64,000 nucleotides of DNA from Limanda limanda (taxonomy: Eukaryota > Chordata > Actinopteri > Pleuronectiformes > Pleuronectidae): NCBI RefSeq assembly GCF_963576545.1, contig NW_026870450.1:124001-188000 (forward strand), given 5' to 3'. Numbering within the stretch: position 1 is the first letter of the stretch; each line of letters begins with the position of its first letter. Below the pieces are notes generated by a model. The model saw only the letters and a program-made list of their open reading frames with translations. It was not told the origin of the DNA and made no database searches. The position numbers and the translations under genes are program-made. Of the stretch, positions 62,107 to 64,000 are shown in pieces.

Positions 62107-63712
62107 GAGATATTCTTGAATAACTTTTTTTGTGAAGGTCGGAGAGACTTGGAAAGTGGTTGCATCTGGACTAATTTGGGTCCTGCGGATCGATTAGTAC
62201 CATCCCCGAGCTTGTACGACCTTCGGAAGAGGTCGACCGACGAAATTCCCCCAAATCTGAGGAGATATTCTTGAATAACTTTTTTTGTGAAGGTCGGAGA
62301 GACTTGCAAGTAGGCTCTACCCCCACTAAATGGGGTAGCGCGCATCGATCGGTACCATCCTTGAGCTTTTCCGACTTTCGGAAGGGTTAGGGTTAGGGTT
62401 AGGGATGAAAGCACATAGGAGAAAGAGATATTCTTGAATAACTTTTTTTGTGAAGGTCGGAGAGACTTGCAAGTAGGCTCTACCCCCACTAAATGGGGTA
62501 GCGCGCATCGATCGGTACCATCCTTGAGCTTCTCCGACTTTCGGAAGGGTTAGGGTTAGGGTTAGGGATGAAAGCACATAGGAGAAAGAGATATTCTTGA
62601 ATAACTTTTTTTGTGAAGGTCGGAGAGACTTGCAAGTAGGCTCTACCCCCACTAAATGGGGTAACGCGCATCGATCGGTACCATCCTTGAGCTTCTCCGA
62701 CTTTCGGAAGGGTTAGGGTTAGGGTTAGGGATGAAAGCACATAGGAGAAAGAGATATTCTTGAATAACTTTTTTTGTGAAGGTCGGAGAGACTTGCAAGT
62801 AGGCTCTACCCCCACTAAATGGGGTAGTGCGCATCGATCGGTACCATCCTTGAGCTTCTCCGACTTTCGGAAGGGTTAGGGTTAGGGTTAGGGATGAAAG
62901 CACATAGGAGAAAGAGATATTCTTGAATAACTTTTTTTGTGAAGGTCGGAGAGACTTGGAAAGTGGTTGCATCTGGACTAATTTGGGTCCTGCGGATCGA
63001 TTGGTACCATCCCCGAGCTTGTACGACCTTCGGAAGAGGTCGACCGACGAAATTCCCCCAAATCTGAGGAGATATTCTTGAATAACTTTTTTTGTGAAGG
63101 TCGGAGAGACTTGCAAGTAGGCTCTACCCCCACTAAATGGGGTAGCGCGCATCGATCGGTACCATCCTTGAGCTTCTCCGACTTTCGGAAGGGTTAGGGT
63201 TAGGGTTAGGGATGAAAGCACATAGGAGAAAGAGATATTCTTGAATAACTTTTTTTGTGAAGGTCGGAGAGACTTGCAAGTAGGCTCTACCCCCACTAAA
63301 TGGGGTAGCGCGCATCGATCGGTACCATCCTTGAGCTTCTCCGACTTTCGGAAGGGTTAGGGTTAGGGTTAGGGATGAAAGCACATAGGAGAAAGAGATA
63401 TTCTTGAATAACTTTTTTTGTGAAGGTCGGAGAGACTTGGAAAGTGGTTGCATCTGGACTAATTTGGGTCCTGCGGATCGATTGGTACCATCCCCGAGCT
63501 TGTACGACCTTCGGAAGAGGTCGACCGACGAAATTCCCCCAAATCTGAGGAGATATTCTTGAATAACTTTTTTTGTGAAGGTCGGAGAGACTTGCAAGTA
63601 GGCTTTACCCCCACTAAATGGGGTAGCGCGCATCGATCGGTACCATCCTTGAGCTTCTCCGACTTTCGGAAGGGTTAGGGTTAGGGTTAGGGATGAAAGC
63701 ACATAGGAGAAA

Positions 63713-64000
63713 GAGATATTCTTGAATAACTTTTTTTGTGAAGGTCGGAGAGACTTGGAAAGTGGTTGCATCTGGACTAATTTGGGTCCTGCGGATCGAT
63801 TGGTACCATCCCCGAGCTTGTACGACCTTCGGAAGAGGTCGACCGACGAAATTCCCCCAAATCTGAGGAGATATTCTTGAATAACTTTTTTTTTGAAGGT
63901 CGGAGAGACTTGCAAGTAGGCTCTACCCCCACTAAATGGGGTTGCGCACATCGATCGGTACCATCCTTGAGCTTCTCCGACTTTCGGAAGGGTTAGGGTT
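63713..64000 (+). repeat. Right-edge monomers
   Basis: A B monomer (63713-63867) and a truncated A2 with T9 and GCGCACATC. The A2 breaks off inside its telomere tract at the window edge. The array clearly continues to the right. Confidence 0.97.

Larger units (their letters stand above)
58569..63712 (+). repeat. Segment VII, copy 2 (32 monomers)
   Basis: Copy of 32757-37731, one monomer longer. The extra length comes from a local change around 61137-62106, where A2, A1, B is repeated at a 481-bp step; both A2 units carry CACAAAATGGGG (61137 and 61618). Private changes include TAAGGG at 59981, GTAGCACGC in the A1 at 60819 and GATTAGTACC in the B at 62107. Confidence 0.9.
1..64000 (+). repeat. 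Telomere-motif-bearing composite satellite array, 401 monomers
   Basis: The window is a continuous head-to-tail tandem array with no inversion and no unique insert. Each monomer begins with GAGATATTCTTGAATAAC. I counted 244 A monomers (163 bp), 155 B monomers (155 bp) and 2 B/A chimeras (163 bp). Nineteen A units are 6 or 12 bp short and three are 6 bp long, all explained by TTAGGG copy number. These lengths sum exactly to the window from base 10 to the truncated last unit. Two B monomers are never adjacent, and A monomers occur in runs of one to four. Most monomers differ from their family consensus by zero to three bases, which implies strong recent homogenisation. The monomer size is typical of nucleosome-scale eukaryotic satellites, and the TTAGGG tracts favour a subtelomeric or pericentromeric location. 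The array continues beyond both window edges. Host lineage is not determinable. Confidence 0.99.

Noticed and set aside
1..64000. CRISPR array
   Set aside because: Repeats are directly abutting 155-163 bp monomers with no unique spacers, and there are no cas genes.
1..64000. Natural telomere end
   Set aside because: TTAGGG runs never exceed four copies and are always separated by satellite sequence; the array continues past both edges.
1..64000. Transposon, LTR, rRNA or tRNA embedded in the array
   Set aside because: Monomer lengths sum exactly to the window, leaving no unexplained bases, and no unit resembles an RNA gene or transposon end.
1..64000. Assembly artefact creating the duplications
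   Set aside because: Copies carry their own private substitutions and length changes, which favours real duplication. Local collapse or expansion cannot be excluded without reads, so it is kept only as a caution.
1..64000. Bacterial or phage origin
   Set aside because: No coding density, no ribosome-binding context, and tandem satellite with eukaryotic telomere motif throughout.

Overview
The whole 64 kb window is one uninterrupted head-to-tail satellite array. I found no gene, RNA gene, transposon or unique sequence. Reading it end to end gives 401 consecutive monomers, all in one orientation, each starting with GAGATATTCTTGAATAAC. There are two families. A is 163 bp and occurs 244 times. 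B is 155 bp and occurs 155 times. Two further 163-bp monomers are B/A chimeras. Summing these lengths, with small changes in telomere-motif count, reproduces the window length exactly from base 10 to the truncated last unit, so nothing else is inserted. GC is about 47%.

The striking feature is that every A monomer, and no B monomer, carries GGG(TTAGGG)n, nearly always n=3, always G-rich on the + strand. This gives roughly 720 TTAGGG copies in short tracts spaced at monomer intervals. TTAGGG is the telomere motif of vertebrates and many other animals, many fungi, kinetoplastids, some algae and some Asparagales plants. The source is therefore a eukaryote and the region is probably subtelomeric or centromeric heterochromatin. 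The lineage cannot be fixed from this window.

Layout (A1 = A monomers with GGGGTAG, A2 = A monomers with GGGGTTG or GGGGTTA, B = B monomers). Bases 1-4.3 kb hold A1-B-A2-B-A2 pentamers (799 bp) and AAB trimers (481 bp). Bases 4.3-19.1 kb are two large copies of one segment, the second carrying an extra nested 1268-bp duplication. Bases 19.1-25.6 kb hold a copy of the 2.2-4.5 kb segment, then a 2.57-kb tandem duplication. Bases 25.4-35.6 kb are a 5.12-kb segment in two tandem copies. Bases 37.9-59.4 kb form an AB-rich domain with a 6519-bp displaced duplication and long runs of strict AB dimers (318 bp). Bases 58.6-63.7 kb repeat the segment at 32.8-37.7 kb, so the AB-rich domain is bracketed by two copies of the same block.

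Long minus-strand open frames, up to 1592 codons, are by-products. The AB dimer is 318 bp (106 codons) and happens to lack stops in one frame. Every A-A junction shifts the frame. Nothing suggests that they are genes.
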